A stretch of 64,000 nt of DNA from Bacteroides sp. (lineage in GTDB: Bacteria > Bacteroidota > Bacteroidia > Bacteroidales > Muribaculaceae). Position 1 is the stretch's first letter. The number at the start of each line of letters is the position of its first letter. Both the position numbers and the translations under genes were made by a program. Of this stretch, positions 1-7,719 are shown piece by piece. The notes below the pieces were generated by a model. It ran no database searches and was not told the DNA's origin. It was given only the letters and a program-made list of their open reading frames with translations. Where the stretch lies: NCBI GenBank assembly GCA_023666835.1, contig JAMPBJ010000002.1:167187-231186 (forward strand). The letters are read 5' to 3'.

Positions 1-350
1 TAGCAATCCTTAACCTGTTGGATCACTTCATCGGTGATCAGTACGCTCTTGCTGAACTTTTCAGCACCGTGAACCACGCGGTGACCAACGGCGTCGATCT
101 CATCGAAGCTTTTGATGCAGCCGGTCTTGGGGTCGGTCAGGTTGGCGAGAATGGCTTCCACACCCTGCTTGTGGTCGATGTGGCCCAGTTCGGTAACGGC
201 TTTGGATCCGTCGGGCAGTTTGTATTTGAGAAAGCCGTCATCAAGGCCTATTTTTTCAACTCCACCTTCGGCCATAGTGTTGCCGGTGGTTGTGTCGATA
301 AGTTTGTATTTCACTGAACTGCTGCCGCAGTTGAGAACCAATATTTTCAT
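1..350 (-). CDS. ackA: Acetate kinase, N-terminal part (runs off the window)
   Basis: Acetate kinase interconverts acetyl phosphate and ADP with acetate and ATP in the cytoplasm, the ATP-yielding last step of acetate fermentation. Only the first ~116 of about 400 residues are present. The minus-strand reading begins MKILVLNCGSSSVKYKL, the acetokinase phosphate-binding signature at the N-terminus, and continues through a recognisable G-H-R-V-V-H-G segment near residue 90. The start ATG (complement 348-350) lies only 10 bp from the end of a 117-bp inverted-repeat element that separates it from pta. Co-transcription with pta is inferred from strand and spacing. The 3' end lies outside the window. 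Confidence 0.95.
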   Translation of the reverse strand, partial: MKILVLNCGSSSVKYKLIDTTTGNTMAEGGVEKIGLDDGFLKYKLPDGSKAVTELGHIDHKQGVEAILANLTDPKTGCIKSFDEIDAVGHRVVHGAEKFSKSVLITDEVIQQVKDC

Positions 351-360
351 ATTTGTCTTA

Positions 361-477
361 GAGTGTGTCTAATAACAAAAGTTAATTTGTTAATTGACAT
401 CTTTTAATTTGGTTAGAAAATTTCATTATGCAATCGAGTGGTCTATTTTGAAGTTACTTCTGTTATTAGACACACCC
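361..477. mobile_element. 117-bp MITE-like element between pta and ackA
   Basis: The ends are near-perfect terminal inverted repeats: 361-377 reads GAGTGTGTCTAATAACA and 461-477 is its complement with one mismatch at the second base. Both sides are flanked by TTA (358-360 and 478-480), the 3-bp target duplication style of some IS5-family elements, which also flanks the full IS at 36733-37849. The interior is AT-rich and has no reading frame. The right-hand TTA is the reverse complement of the pta TAA stop codon. The element would be transcribed as the pta-ackA spacer, where the arms could fold into a stem. No transposase is present, so mobilisation in trans is inferred. Confidence 0.7.
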
Positions 478-1491
478 TTATTTGTTTTTGAGGCCGATGG
501 CCTGGTTGCAGGTCATTATGATGGTTTTGTAGATGTCTTCGGGGAAGCAACCGCGCGAAAGGTCGTTGACCGGGGCGGCAAGACCCTGGAGCACCGGGCC
601 TACGGCTTCAACGTTGCCAAGTCGCTGCACGAGTTTGTAGGCGATGTTGCCGACTTCGAGCGAGGGGAATATCAACACGTTGGCACGGCCGCACAGCGGG
701 CTGTTGGGGCTCTTTGTCTGGGCCACGCCCGGCACTATGGCGGCGTCGGCCTGAAGTTCGCCGTCGAGAATCAGATTGGGATCCATTTCTCTTGCGATTT
801 TGGTGGCTTCGATCACTTTGTCGACGCGTTCGTGCTTGGCGCTTCCTTTGGTGGAGAAGCTCAGCAGAGCCACGCGCGGTTCAATGCCGGCAATGTCGCG
901 GGCGGTCTGTGCCGATGAGATGGCTATCTGTGCCAACTGGGCAGCATCCGGATCGGGAACAACGGCACAATCGGCAAATACAAGGATGCCGTCGGTGCCA
1001 AAGTTTACGCCATTGGGAAGGAGCATCAGGAATGCACCCGACACCACATCGATGCCCGGCTGAGTCTTGATCACCTGGAAAGCTGCACGAAGCACGTTGC
1101 CTGTCGTGTTCATTGCACCGGCCACCTGTCCGTCAGCATCGCCCGATTTTACCATCAGGCAGCCCAGATAGAGAGGGTTGGCTGTGGTCAGTCGAGCCTC
1201 CTCCATGCTGATGCCTTTCTTTTTGCGGAGCTCGAAAAACAACGGGGCGTAGCGGTCGATCACTGTTTCATCGGCCGGGTCAACAATAGTGGCCTTGTCA
1301 ATGTTGCTGAGTTTTAGCTCTGCAGCCATTCTTTTGATTTCATCGGCATTGCCGATGAGTATGACTTTTGCAAGGCCGTCGCCCAATATTCTGTCGGCGG
1401 CTGTCAGTGTGCGCGGCTCTGTGCCCTCGGGCAGCACGATTCGCTGCGGGGCTTCCTTGGCGCGCTCTTTCATTTTGGTGAAAAGATTCAT
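478..1491 (-). CDS. pta: Phosphate acetyltransferase
   Basis: Pta converts acetyl-CoA and phosphate to acetyl phosphate and CoA in the cytoplasm, feeding AckA. The 337-aa product has the length of the short single-domain PTA_PTB family without the extra N-terminal domains of enteric Pta. Recognisable family segments are RIVLPEGTEPRTL near residue 17, DGQVAGAMNTTGNVLRA near 125 and SPNSPLCGRANVLIFPSLE near 268. I chose the ATG at complement 1489-1491 (MNLFTKMKERA). A longer frame reaches 1761 but runs through the terminator and into the sigma factor gene, so it is rejected. The stop codon is formed by the TTA flanking the MITE at 361-477. ackA follows on the same strand. Confidence 0.95.
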   Translation of the reverse strand: MNLFTKMKERAKEAPQRIVLPEGTEPRTLTAADRILGDGLAKVILIGNADEIKRMAAELKLSNIDKATIVDPADETVIDRYAPLFFELRKKKGISMEEARLTTANPLYLGCLMVKSGDADGQVAGAMNTTGNVLRAAFQVIKTQPGIDVVSGAFLMLLPNGVNFGTDGILVFADCAVVPDPDAAQLAQIAISSAQTARDIAGIEPRVALLSFSTKGSAKHERVDKVIEATKIAREMDPNLILDGELQADAAIVPGVAQTKSPNSPLCGRANVLIFPSLEVGNIAYKLVQRLGNVEAVGPVLQGLAAPVNDLSRGCFPEDIYKTIIMTCNQAIGLKNK

Positions 1492-1568
1492 GACGTTCGT
1501 TATGGTTATGGTTGTTTCAATATGCAAATTTACGAATTTGTCGGTAATCATTAGTCTGAAAGTATCAT

Positions 1569-1612
1569 AAAAAAATGTACGTGTCGTAAAAATCACGACA
1601 CGCACATTTTTT
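1569..1612 (-). terminator. Rho-independent terminator of rpoD
   Basis: The inverted repeat CGTGTCGT / ACGACACG (about 1579-1603) is flanked by an A-run on the left and a T-run on the right, so it can act in both orientations. It lies about 30 bp past the rpoD stop codon on the minus strand and upstream of pta. Confidence 0.8.
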
Positions 1613-1639
1613 TGCTTTTTTCTGAAAACAGAGCTTGGC

Positions 1640-2500
1640 TTACTGACCCAGGTAAGGTTTGAGAAGCCGGCTTTTCTGCCCTTTGAGGCGACGGATTGCT
1701 TTTTCCTTGATCTGGCGCACACGTTCGCGGGTAAGGTCGAATTTTGCGCCGATCTCTTCAAGTGTCATTTCCTGACAGCCGATGCCGAAAAACATTTTCA
1801 GAATCTCGCGTTCGCGTTCATGAAGCTGACGCAAGGCGCGATCCACTTCTTTCGAAAGCGACTCCTGGGTGAGCGTAGAGTCGGCCATAGGGGAGTCGTC
1901 GTTGGTGAGCACGTCGAGCAGACTGTTGTCCTCGCCTTCCACAAAGGGGGCGTCGACCGATATGTGACGACCTGACACTTTCAGGGTGTCGGCAATTTTA
2001 TCGACCGGCACGTCGAGCCGTTCGGCAAGTTCCTCGGCCGAAGGGCGGCGTTCGTGATCCTGCTCGAATTTCGACAAGGCTTTGCTGATCTTGTTGAGCG
2101 AGCCGACCTGGTTCAGCGGCAGACGCACGATGCGCGACTGCTCAGCCAAAGCCTGGAGTATGGATTGGCGGATCCACCACACAGCGTAGGAAATGAATTT
2201 GAAGCCTCGGGTTTCGTCAAATTTCTGTGCCGCTTTTATCAAGCCGAGATTGCCTTCGTTGATCAGGTCGGGCAAGCTGAGTCCCTGGTTCTGGTACTGC
2301 TTTGCCACTGATACAACGAAGCGAAGATTGGCACGTGTGAGTTTGTCCAAAGCCCGCTGGTCGCCTTGGCGAATGCGCTGCGCCAATTCTACCTCTTCTT
2401 CAACGGAAATGAGCTCTTCACGGCCTATTTCCTGAAGGTATTTATCGAGCGAAGCACTTTCGCGGTTGGTAATGGATTTTGTTATTTTTAATTGTCTCAT
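1640..2500 (-). CDS. rpoD: Primary RNA polymerase sigma factor (SigA/RpoD)
   Basis: This is the housekeeping sigma-70 subunit of RNA polymerase. The 286-aa length is typical of Bacteroidetes primary sigma factors, which lack region 1.1. Region 1.2 ([14 protein letters not shown], ~19-32) is followed by region 2 with the core-binding and -10 recognition helix ([20 protein letters not shown]), then [21 protein letters not shown], region 3, and a region 4 helix-turn-helix ([20 protein letters not shown]) near the C-terminus. A TATCTTTG -7 motif lies at complement 2526-2533, about 25 bp upstream of the ATG, without a clear -33 partner. The gene has its own terminator and is read as a single unit. 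Confidence 0.97.
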   Translation of the reverse strand: MRQLKITKSITNRESASLDKYLQEIGREELISVEEEVELAQRIRQGDQRALDKLTRANLRFVVSVAKQYQNQGLSLPDLINEGNLGLIKAAQKFDETRGFKFISYAVWWIRQSILQALAEQSRIVRLPLNQVGSLNKISKALSKFEQDHERRPSAEELAERLDVPVDKIADTLKVSGRHISVDAPFVEGEDNSLLDVLTNDDSPMADSTLTQESLSKEVDRALRQLHEREREILKMFFGIGCQEMTLEEIGAKFDLTRERVRQIKEKAIRRLKGQKSRLLKPYLGQ

Positions 2501-2644
2501 CTGTGTTTTTGTGAGATTAAGCGTGCAAAGATACGAAAAAAATCGGATATATAATCACTTATGCCAACAATTTATGCGGCATAATTCCTCTGCAATCTAC
2601 GTTTTTAACCTCTTTTCCCTTTTGTTGACACTTTCAGAGCCATA

Positions 2645-3943
2645 TTATTTGTATCGCGTCCACCTAATAAGCTCTTTCACTGTGGGCTTTTTGCCATACA
2701 TAAATATGCCCACGCGGTAGATTTTGCCTGCCAACCACACCATGCCGAAGAATGAGGCATAGAGAATGACGAGCGACACGGCTATCTGCCAACCGGGTAT
2801 GTCGTAGGGGATTCGGGCCATCATCACCATGGGTGATGTGAAAGGTATCATCGACATCCACACCGACAGCGACGACATCGGATCGCTTGCGGCGGTCATG
2901 CCGAACACTATGCCAAGTATGACGGGAAATATTACAAACGACTGCATCTGGCCGGCGTCCTGAATGTTGTCGACGGCAGAGCCGATGGCTGCATAGATTG
3001 CCGCATAGAGTACGAAGCCCCCTATAAGGAAGAGCAACAGTAGACCAAACAGACGCAGTATGTAGCCCACATTGCTTAAAACGCTCAGAGCCTGAAGTAC
3101 GGCCACATCGCCTCCGATCGCCTGAGTGTTTCCGGCTTGCATTGCGGCCACTTCGGTCATTGTTTCTGCCGGAATAAGTGCAGGCAACAGGAAGGCCGAC
3201 ATCAAAGCCATCAGTCCGGCCCATATCAATATCTGTGTCACAGCCACAAGGCATATGCCGCATATTTTACCGAGCATGATCTGCATCGGTTTGACCGACG
3301 AAACAACGAGTTCGAGCACTCGGTTCGATTTCTCTTCTATGATACTCGTCATTACCATCTGGCCATAAAGAAGCAGACACATATATAATATAAAGGTCAG
3401 CAGCATGCCCAGTGCATAGCTAAGCATGGTCGACGATTCTGTGTCGTTGTCATATTGCTGGCTGCGCAGACCAACATCGCTTTTCACTGAGCTGATGATG
3501 GCGTCGAGATCGGCTATGTTGTATGATTCAAGTCGCTTTTGTTCGATGATTTTGTCCACCTGATCCTTGAGGTCGGTTTCGAGAAGCATCGACGATGGGC
3601 CGGCGGTGTAGAGTTGGAGCGGGGCGTTGCTTTCACCAATTTCTTCGGGAATGATCAGCACGGCATCGGCTTGGTCATCTTCGATCATTTTGTGCCAGTC
3701 GCCGGCCGAATCGGTCACGATCCTGTATGTGCCGTCGTCGGTAAGCTGTCCGGCTATGATGCCGCTGTGGTCAACCACTACAAGCCTTCTCGATTCAGGC
3801 TCTGAATATTCCATTATCAGAGCCGGAACCACCATCAGTGCCAGCATGAAAATAGGCATGAGAAGGGTGGTGATGATAAAACTTTTCTTCTTTACGCGTT
3901 CGAGATATTCGCGTTGTATGATGATTGCTGTTTTTGAGTTCAT
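2645..3943 (-). CDS. ABC-2 type transporter permease, NatB-like
   Basis: The 432-aa integral membrane subunit of an ABC exporter, paired with the ATPase at 3940-4890. The N-terminus (REYLERVKKKSFIITTLLMPIFMLALMVVPALIM) is the typical NatB/ABC-2 family start with one membrane segment. A soluble extracytoplasmic region of roughly residues 50-170 follows, then about five further hydrophobic segments in the C-terminal half (for example LLTFILYMCLLLYGQMV and a later GFVLYAAIYAAIGS). A VTSIIEEKSNRVLELV-type motif, present here as SIIEEKSNRVLELVVSSV, is characteristic. The first codon overlaps the ATPase stop by 4 bp, so the two are translationally coupled. The substrate (Na+, drug or lipid-like) cannot be read from sequence. 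Confidence 0.9.
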   Translation of the reverse strand: MNSKTAIIIQREYLERVKKKSFIITTLLMPIFMLALMVVPALIMEYSEPESRRLVVVDHSGIIAGQLTDDGTYRIVTDSAGDWHKMIEDDQADAVLIIPEEIGESNAPLQLYTAGPSSMLLETDLKDQVDKIIEQKRLESYNIADLDAIISSVKSDVGLRSQQYDNDTESSTMLSYALGMLLTFILYMCLLLYGQMVMTSIIEEKSNRVLELVVSSVKPMQIMLGKICGICLVAVTQILIWAGLMALMSAFLLPALIPAETMTEVAAMQAGNTQAIGGDVAVLQALSVLSNVGYILRLFGLLLLFLIGGFVLYAAIYAAIGSAVDNIQDAGQMQSFVIFPVILGIVFGMTAASDPMSSLSVWMSMIPFTSPMVMMARIPYDIPGWQIAVSLVILYASFFGMVWLAGKIYRVGIFMYGKKPTVKELIRWTRYK

Positions 3944-4890
3944 AGCTGATTGGCATTTCCGGTTGTGGTTTCCGACGATTTTACGGTCGATATAAATATG
4001 TCGTTCATTGAGGCTATCGCAGGGTTGAAGGCCACGATGTCAACGGCTTCGTTGGCTGCGGCCACCAGCTGCTTGGCTGTGGTGTCGTCGTTGAGTGCCA
4101 GGTTGATACGGTTGCGTCCGTTGGGCAGTTGGGTGAGGTCGTAGGCCTTGAGCATCGTTTCCACTTCTTTGACCAGGTCGTAGCCGCTTCCTTCAAATTC
4201 GATGCTGTATTTCCCTTTCGTGAATTCGCGGCGCAGCTCATCGACATTACCTGTTAGTATGTTTTGACCGTGGTTTATCAGTGTGATATTGTCGCATATT
4301 TCCTCCACCGACGACATGTTGTGGGTCGAAAATATCACCGTGGCACCTTGGTTTTTCAGGTTCAGAATCTCATCGCGGAGCAAGTTGGCATTGATGGGAT
4401 CGAAGCCGGAAAAGGGCTCGTCGAAAATCAGCAGTTTGGGCCGGTGGAGCACCGTCACGATAAACTGCACTTTCTGTGCCATACCTTTCGACAGTTCCTC
4501 CACTTTACGGTTCCACCAGTCGCCGATCTCAAACCGGTCAAACCAATGCTTGAGTTCGGCTATGGCTTGCTGGCGCGACAAGCCTTTTAGTCGTGCGAAA
4601 AACAGAGCCTGCTCACCCACTTTCATTTTCTTGTAGAGTCCGCGTTCTTCGGGCAGATAGCCTATGTGGGCCACGTCGTCCTGTGTCAGTTGCTTCCCGT
4701 CGAACATCACTCGGCCGCTGTCGGGCGCAGTGATGTGGTTTATGATTCGTATAAGTGTGGTTTTGCCTGCTCCGTTGGGTCCGAGCAGGCCGTAGACCTT
4801 GCCTGTGGGCACGTTGATCGACACGTGGTCAAGAGCCCTGTGACTGCCGAAACTTTTCGACACGTCTTCAATTTCAAGTATATTGCTCAT
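3940..4890 (-). CDS. ABC transporter ATP-binding protein, NatA-like
   Basis: Cytoplasmic ATPase energising the NatB-like permease encoded immediately downstream. The 316 aa contain Walker A GPNGAGKTT (~38-46), a Q-loop near YLPEERGLY, the signature LSKGMAQK, Walker B LLIFDEPFSG and the H-loop STHNMSS. The PEERGLY segment after the Q-loop is typical of the NatA/DUF4162-type exporter ATPases, and the C-terminal ~80 residues form the extra domain of that group. The overlap of 4 bp with the permease supports a two-gene operon. The symporter gene upstream ends 2 bp before this start, so it may belong to the same transcript. Confidence 0.93.
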   Translation of the reverse strand: MSNILEIEDVSKSFGSHRALDHVSINVPTGKVYGLLGPNGAGKTTLIRIINHITAPDSGRVMFDGKQLTQDDVAHIGYLPEERGLYKKMKVGEQALFFARLKGLSRQQAIAELKHWFDRFEIGDWWNRKVEELSKGMAQKVQFIVTVLHRPKLLIFDEPFSGFDPINANLLRDEILNLKNQGATVIFSTHNMSSVEEICDNITLINHGQNILTGNVDELRREFTKGKYSIEFEGSGYDLVKEVETMLKAYDLTQLPNGRNRINLALNDDTTAKQLVAAANEAVDIVAFNPAIASMNDIFISTVKSSETTTGNANQL

Positions 4891-4892
4891 GG

Positions 4893-6110
4893 TTATTTTT
4901 CTACATTTGACGCACTATCGTGGCCAAAAGTCACATTGCTTTTCTTTTTTCCTTTCATTATTCGCTCCACGATCACTGCGAGAGCACCGTCGCCGGTCAC
5001 GTTGCATGCTGTACCGAAACTGTCCATGGCAATGTAAAGGGCTATCATCATGGCGTTTTGCTCATCGCTGAACCCTAAGATGCCCGACAGCAGTCCAAGT
5101 GATGCCATGATGGCTCCGCCTGGAATGCCGGGCGCGGCTATGATGGTCACCCCAAGCATGGCTATAAACTGGCTGAACATGCCGATGTCGTAGGGTATTC
5201 CCTCCATGATCATGATGGCAAGGGCGCAAGCCACGATCTTGAGCGTGCTGCCCGACATGTGTATCGTGGCACACAAAGGCACAGTGAACCCTGCCACATC
5301 TTCGCTGACGCCCATCTTTATGGTCTGGCGCAATGTCACAGGAATGGTGGCGGCCGACGATTGCGTGCCCAGCGCAGTGAAGTAGGCCGGCATCATGGTC
5401 CACAGCATTTTGATCGGATTGCCGCCGCCCACCAACGCTGCCACGCAGTATTGAAGCAGCAGGAGCACTATGTGCATCACGAATATCACGGCTATGATCT
5501 TGACAAACGTGGTCAGTATCACGCCCACTTGTCCCTCTACGGTCATGCTCGAAAAAATACCGAATATGTAGATCGGTAGCAGTGGTATGATGGCCTTGTT
5601 GATGGTCAGTGCCACGATGTCGCGAAGTTCACATAATCCCTTTTTCACGGCCGTGCCATTTATTACGGCCGCTCCGATGCCCAGCATGAATGACAATATC
5701 AATGCTGTCATCACAGACATCAACGTTGGTATGGGCATTGTGAAATAGGGCTCTACGCTCAGTGTGCCATCGGTCACCACCTCATGAGCCGTCGATGGGG
5801 AGATCATCGACGGAAACAGCCACGCCCCTGTGAAGTATGATCCGAAACCGGCGAAAAGCGTGGCGATATAGGCAAGTACGGCGGTGACAACCAGCATCTT
5901 GCCGGCGCTTTTGCCCAGATCGGCAATGGCCGGGGCTACAAATCCCACAATGATCATCGGGATCATGAATCCGAGAAATTGTCCGAATATCTCGTTGAAG
6001 GTGGCAAAGATCCGTGCAAGCCACATTGGCTCTACGTATCCCACGCCAATACCGGCTGCAATGGCTATGACTATGCGCACCAGTAGTCCTGATTTCAATT
6101 TCTTTTTCAT
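4893..6110 (-). CDS. Dicarboxylate/amino acid:cation symporter (DAACS family)
   Basis: A 405-aa inner-membrane secondary transporter that imports dicarboxylates or amino acids (glutamate, serine/threonine) with Na+ or H+. It shows the family's alternating hydrophobic segments, a serine-rich re-entrant hairpin (GTQSSAATIPVTL, ~250) and the following TM7 motif ATIHMSGSTLKI where most relatives have ATINMDGT. A second hairpin region (MLGVTIIAAPGIPGG) lies near residue 320, and NVTGDGALAVIVER near 370 fits TM8. The length matches GltP/SstT-type proteins. Substrate choice is not determined. It lies 2 bp upstream of the ABC ATPase. A TAACTTTG -7-like box lies at complement 6119-6126, just before the ATG. 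Confidence 0.9.
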   Translation of the reverse strand: MKKKLKSGLLVRIVIAIAAGIGVGYVEPMWLARIFATFNEIFGQFLGFMIPMIIVGFVAPAIADLGKSAGKMLVVTAVLAYIATLFAGFGSYFTGAWLFPSMISPSTAHEVVTDGTLSVEPYFTMPIPTLMSVMTALILSFMLGIGAAVINGTAVKKGLCELRDIVALTINKAIIPLLPIYIFGIFSSMTVEGQVGVILTTFVKIIAVIFVMHIVLLLLQYCVAALVGGGNPIKMLWTMMPAYFTALGTQSSAATIPVTLRQTIKMGVSEDVAGFTVPLCATIHMSGSTLKIVACALAIMIMEGIPYDIGMFSQFIAMLGVTIIAAPGIPGGAIMASLGLLSGILGFSDEQNAMMIALYIAMDSFGTACNVTGDGALAVIVERIMKGKKKSNVTFGHDSASNVEK

Positions 6111-6226
6111 AACTCCTGCAAAGTTAATTGCTTTTTGTTATAATATATGACGACATCAACTTTTTTTGCCTCGTTTTGTAACTATTTACGATCCTAAAGC
6201 GTCTAATATATATAAACTCAAGTAAT

Positions 6227-6985
6227 ATGAAAAAATCTGTATCTAAGTTCTTTTCTGTTTTATCTTTAGCAGCCATGGCTTTGATGTCCGTCGGCTGTGT
6301 GCGCACCGGCGATTTTTCGGGCATTTCCGATGTTAGATCCACCGGCCCCGTCATCACACAACAACGCAATGTGACGGAAGTGACTGCTCTCGATGTGTCG
6401 CGCGGAGTCCGCGTTGAAGTTGTTCAAGCGGCCACGCCTCGACTCACCGTCGAAGCTCCCGACGATGTGATGGATCTGATCACCACCACCGTCAACGGAT
6501 CGGAACTCAAAATCTCCTCCACGCGTAATCTCGGACAGGTGTCGCAGAAGGTCAAAGTGACAGTGGCTATGCCTGCCATAGTTGATTTCGAGATTTCGTC
6601 AGGGTCATCGGTAACCATATCCGGTGCATATGATATAGACGGACTTAAGTCGGAGATCGATGTGTCGAGCGGGGCTGCGTTCAACTCCAATGGGTTCAAT
6701 GTGGGTTTTCTCGAAGTTGATTGTTCAAGCGGAGCAGCGTGCAATATCTCAGGCATCACGGCATCGCAGGTCGAGGCTGATGCTGCAAGTGGAGCTGCCA
6801 TCACCCTTGCCGGACAGTCTGCAGTAGTCGATTTTGATGCCGCAAGTGGAGGCGTGTGCAACGCATCTTCTCTCAAAGCCGACAAAGGTAGCGCATCGGC
6901 ATCTTCCGGCGGAGCTGTCTCCTCCAATATCGCCAGCCCATCAATCTCGCACTCGTCGGACGGCTCAGTCCAAAACCGGCAATAA
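6227..6985 (+). CDS. Head-GIN domain (DUF2807) lipoprotein
   Basis: A 252-aa secreted lipoprotein. The N-terminus has a signal peptide ending in lipobox LMSVGC, predicting lipidation at Cys24. The mature part carries a run of short beta strands of the DUF2807/head-GIN type: DVSRGVRVEVVQA near residue 50, then repeated units with the pattern SSGAAxN/T (SSGSSVTISG, SSGAAFNSNG, SSGAACNISG, ASGAAITLAG), predicting a beta-solenoid. Family function is unknown, with roles at the cell surface proposed. It is a single gene followed by a long repeat-rich spacer, and its strand is opposite to its neighbours. Confidence 0.85.
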   Translation: MKKSVSKFFSVLSLAAMALMSVGCVRTGDFSGISDVRSTGPVITQQRNVTEVTALDVSRGVRVEVVQAATPRLTVEAPDDVMDLITTTVNGSELKISSTRNLGQVSQKVKVTVAMPAIVDFEISSGSSVTISGAYDIDGLKSEIDVSSGAAFNSNGFNVGFLEVDCSSGAACNISGITASQVEADAASGAAITLAGQSAVVDFDAASGGVCNASSLKADKGSASASSGGAVSSNIASPSISHSSDGSVQNRQ

Positions 6986-7018
6986 TCCATAAATCATAGC
7001 CGGAGCAAATTCCGGCGC

Positions 7019-7040
7019 GTGTCGGCGTCCCCGCCGACAC
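7019..7040. repeat. REP-like palindrome, copy 1
   Basis: The arms GTGTCGGCG and CGCCGACAC flank a 4-base loop. An identical 22-bp copy lies at 7127-7148, and a third with a changed loop (TTCT) at 10092-10113. All three are intergenic. Confidence 0.8.
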
Positions 7041-7123
7041 TCCTACAACTCGCTATCATCTTTGAAATTACATACTTAACTCGAGGGCGACCGCTAAAGG
7101 TGTCTTCAGTGCAGCAGCAAGTT
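7041..7123. repeat. Imperfect ~85-bp direct repeat, copy 1
   Basis: Aligns with 7389-7473. Shared blocks in order are TCCTACA, TGAAATTAC, GGCGA-CGCT-AAGGT-TCTTCAG and GCAGCAAGT. The two copies are about 350 bp apart in the same spacer. Confidence 0.65.
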
Positions 7124-7126
7124 GGA

Positions 7127-7148
7127 GTGTCGGCGTCCCCGCCGACAC
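7127..7148. repeat. REP-like palindrome, copy 2
   Basis: Identical over 22 bp to 7019-7040 and again intergenic. It directly follows the first copy of the ~85-bp direct repeat. Confidence 0.8.
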
Positions 7149-7388
7149 GTGTCCGCTAACGTCTTTATCGACGATCTACCTTAGCCTTGCGGGGGCTCAG
7201 TCCTCGCCGTCACGCGGCATCATATGTCCCAGCCTGCTGATGGCGTCCGCCAGGACGCCGATTTCCCGATTTCCCCGCACGCCGGAGCCCCTGCGGAGGC
7301 GTGGGGGATGATGCCAACGAACACCCTCGCCTCGCACTCACCCAAGCATCTCATACACTCATAGACAATACTATCCACTTGAGTGACG

Positions 7389-7473
7389 CTCCTACAGCTT
7401 GCATCCCGCTCTGAAATTACTTATATCATCCACGGGCGATCGCTGAAGGTATCTTCAGAGTTGCGGCAGCAAG
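7389..7473. repeat. Imperfect ~85-bp direct repeat, copy 2
   Basis: The second copy of the element at 7041-7123, with the same order of conserved blocks. It is not followed by the 22-bp palindrome. Confidence 0.65.
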
Positions 7474-7659
7474 TAAATTTTTCAACGGTATCATGGTATT
7501 CTTCAAATAGTGGATTATATACACCTTACTCATGTTATGAATAAGGACATGGAGCATACATTGATGTGTCTTTCCATGAGAAGAGCCGCGCACTTCGATT
7601 CGATTTGTAGGGAATATTCCACGGTACATCCTCATTTTCAGTGATATATAATTAATAGC

Positions 7660-7695
7660 AATGGCGGCAGGATCCGTAAAGGTCCTGCCGCCATT
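7660..7695 (-). terminator. Stem-loop terminator of the calycin-like protein gene
   Basis: A perfect 13-bp inverted repeat (7660-7672 AATGGCGGCAGGA with 7683-7695) lies 25 bp past the stop codon on the minus strand. The T-run is weak, so this is a stem-loop terminator rather than a textbook one. Confidence 0.7.
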
Positions 7696-7719
7696 GTTTT
7701 GGTTGTGGTGCTCGTCGGC

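Larger units (their letters stand above)
6986..7659. other. Repeat-rich intergenic region without a convincing gene
   Basis: About 670 bp between the head-GIN lipoprotein and the terminator of the calycin-like protein gene. It contains two copies of a 22-bp palindrome (7019-7040, 7127-7148), an imperfect direct repeat (about 7041-7123 and 7389-7473), and a GC-rich block at 7186-7320. A 69-codon minus-strand frame (7426-7635) reads through one repeat copy and resembles nothing I recognise, so I do not call it. Confidence 0.6.

Noticed and set aside
1492-1761. N-terminal extension of pta to 1761
   Set aside because: The extra residues cross the rpoD terminator and the rpoD 3' end, and the family start is MNLFTKMKERA.
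7426-7635. 69-codon minus-strand frame in the repeat-rich spacer
   Set aside because: It reads through one copy of the imperfect direct repeat, has no recognised family and no start-site support. The other repeat copy does not keep the frame.
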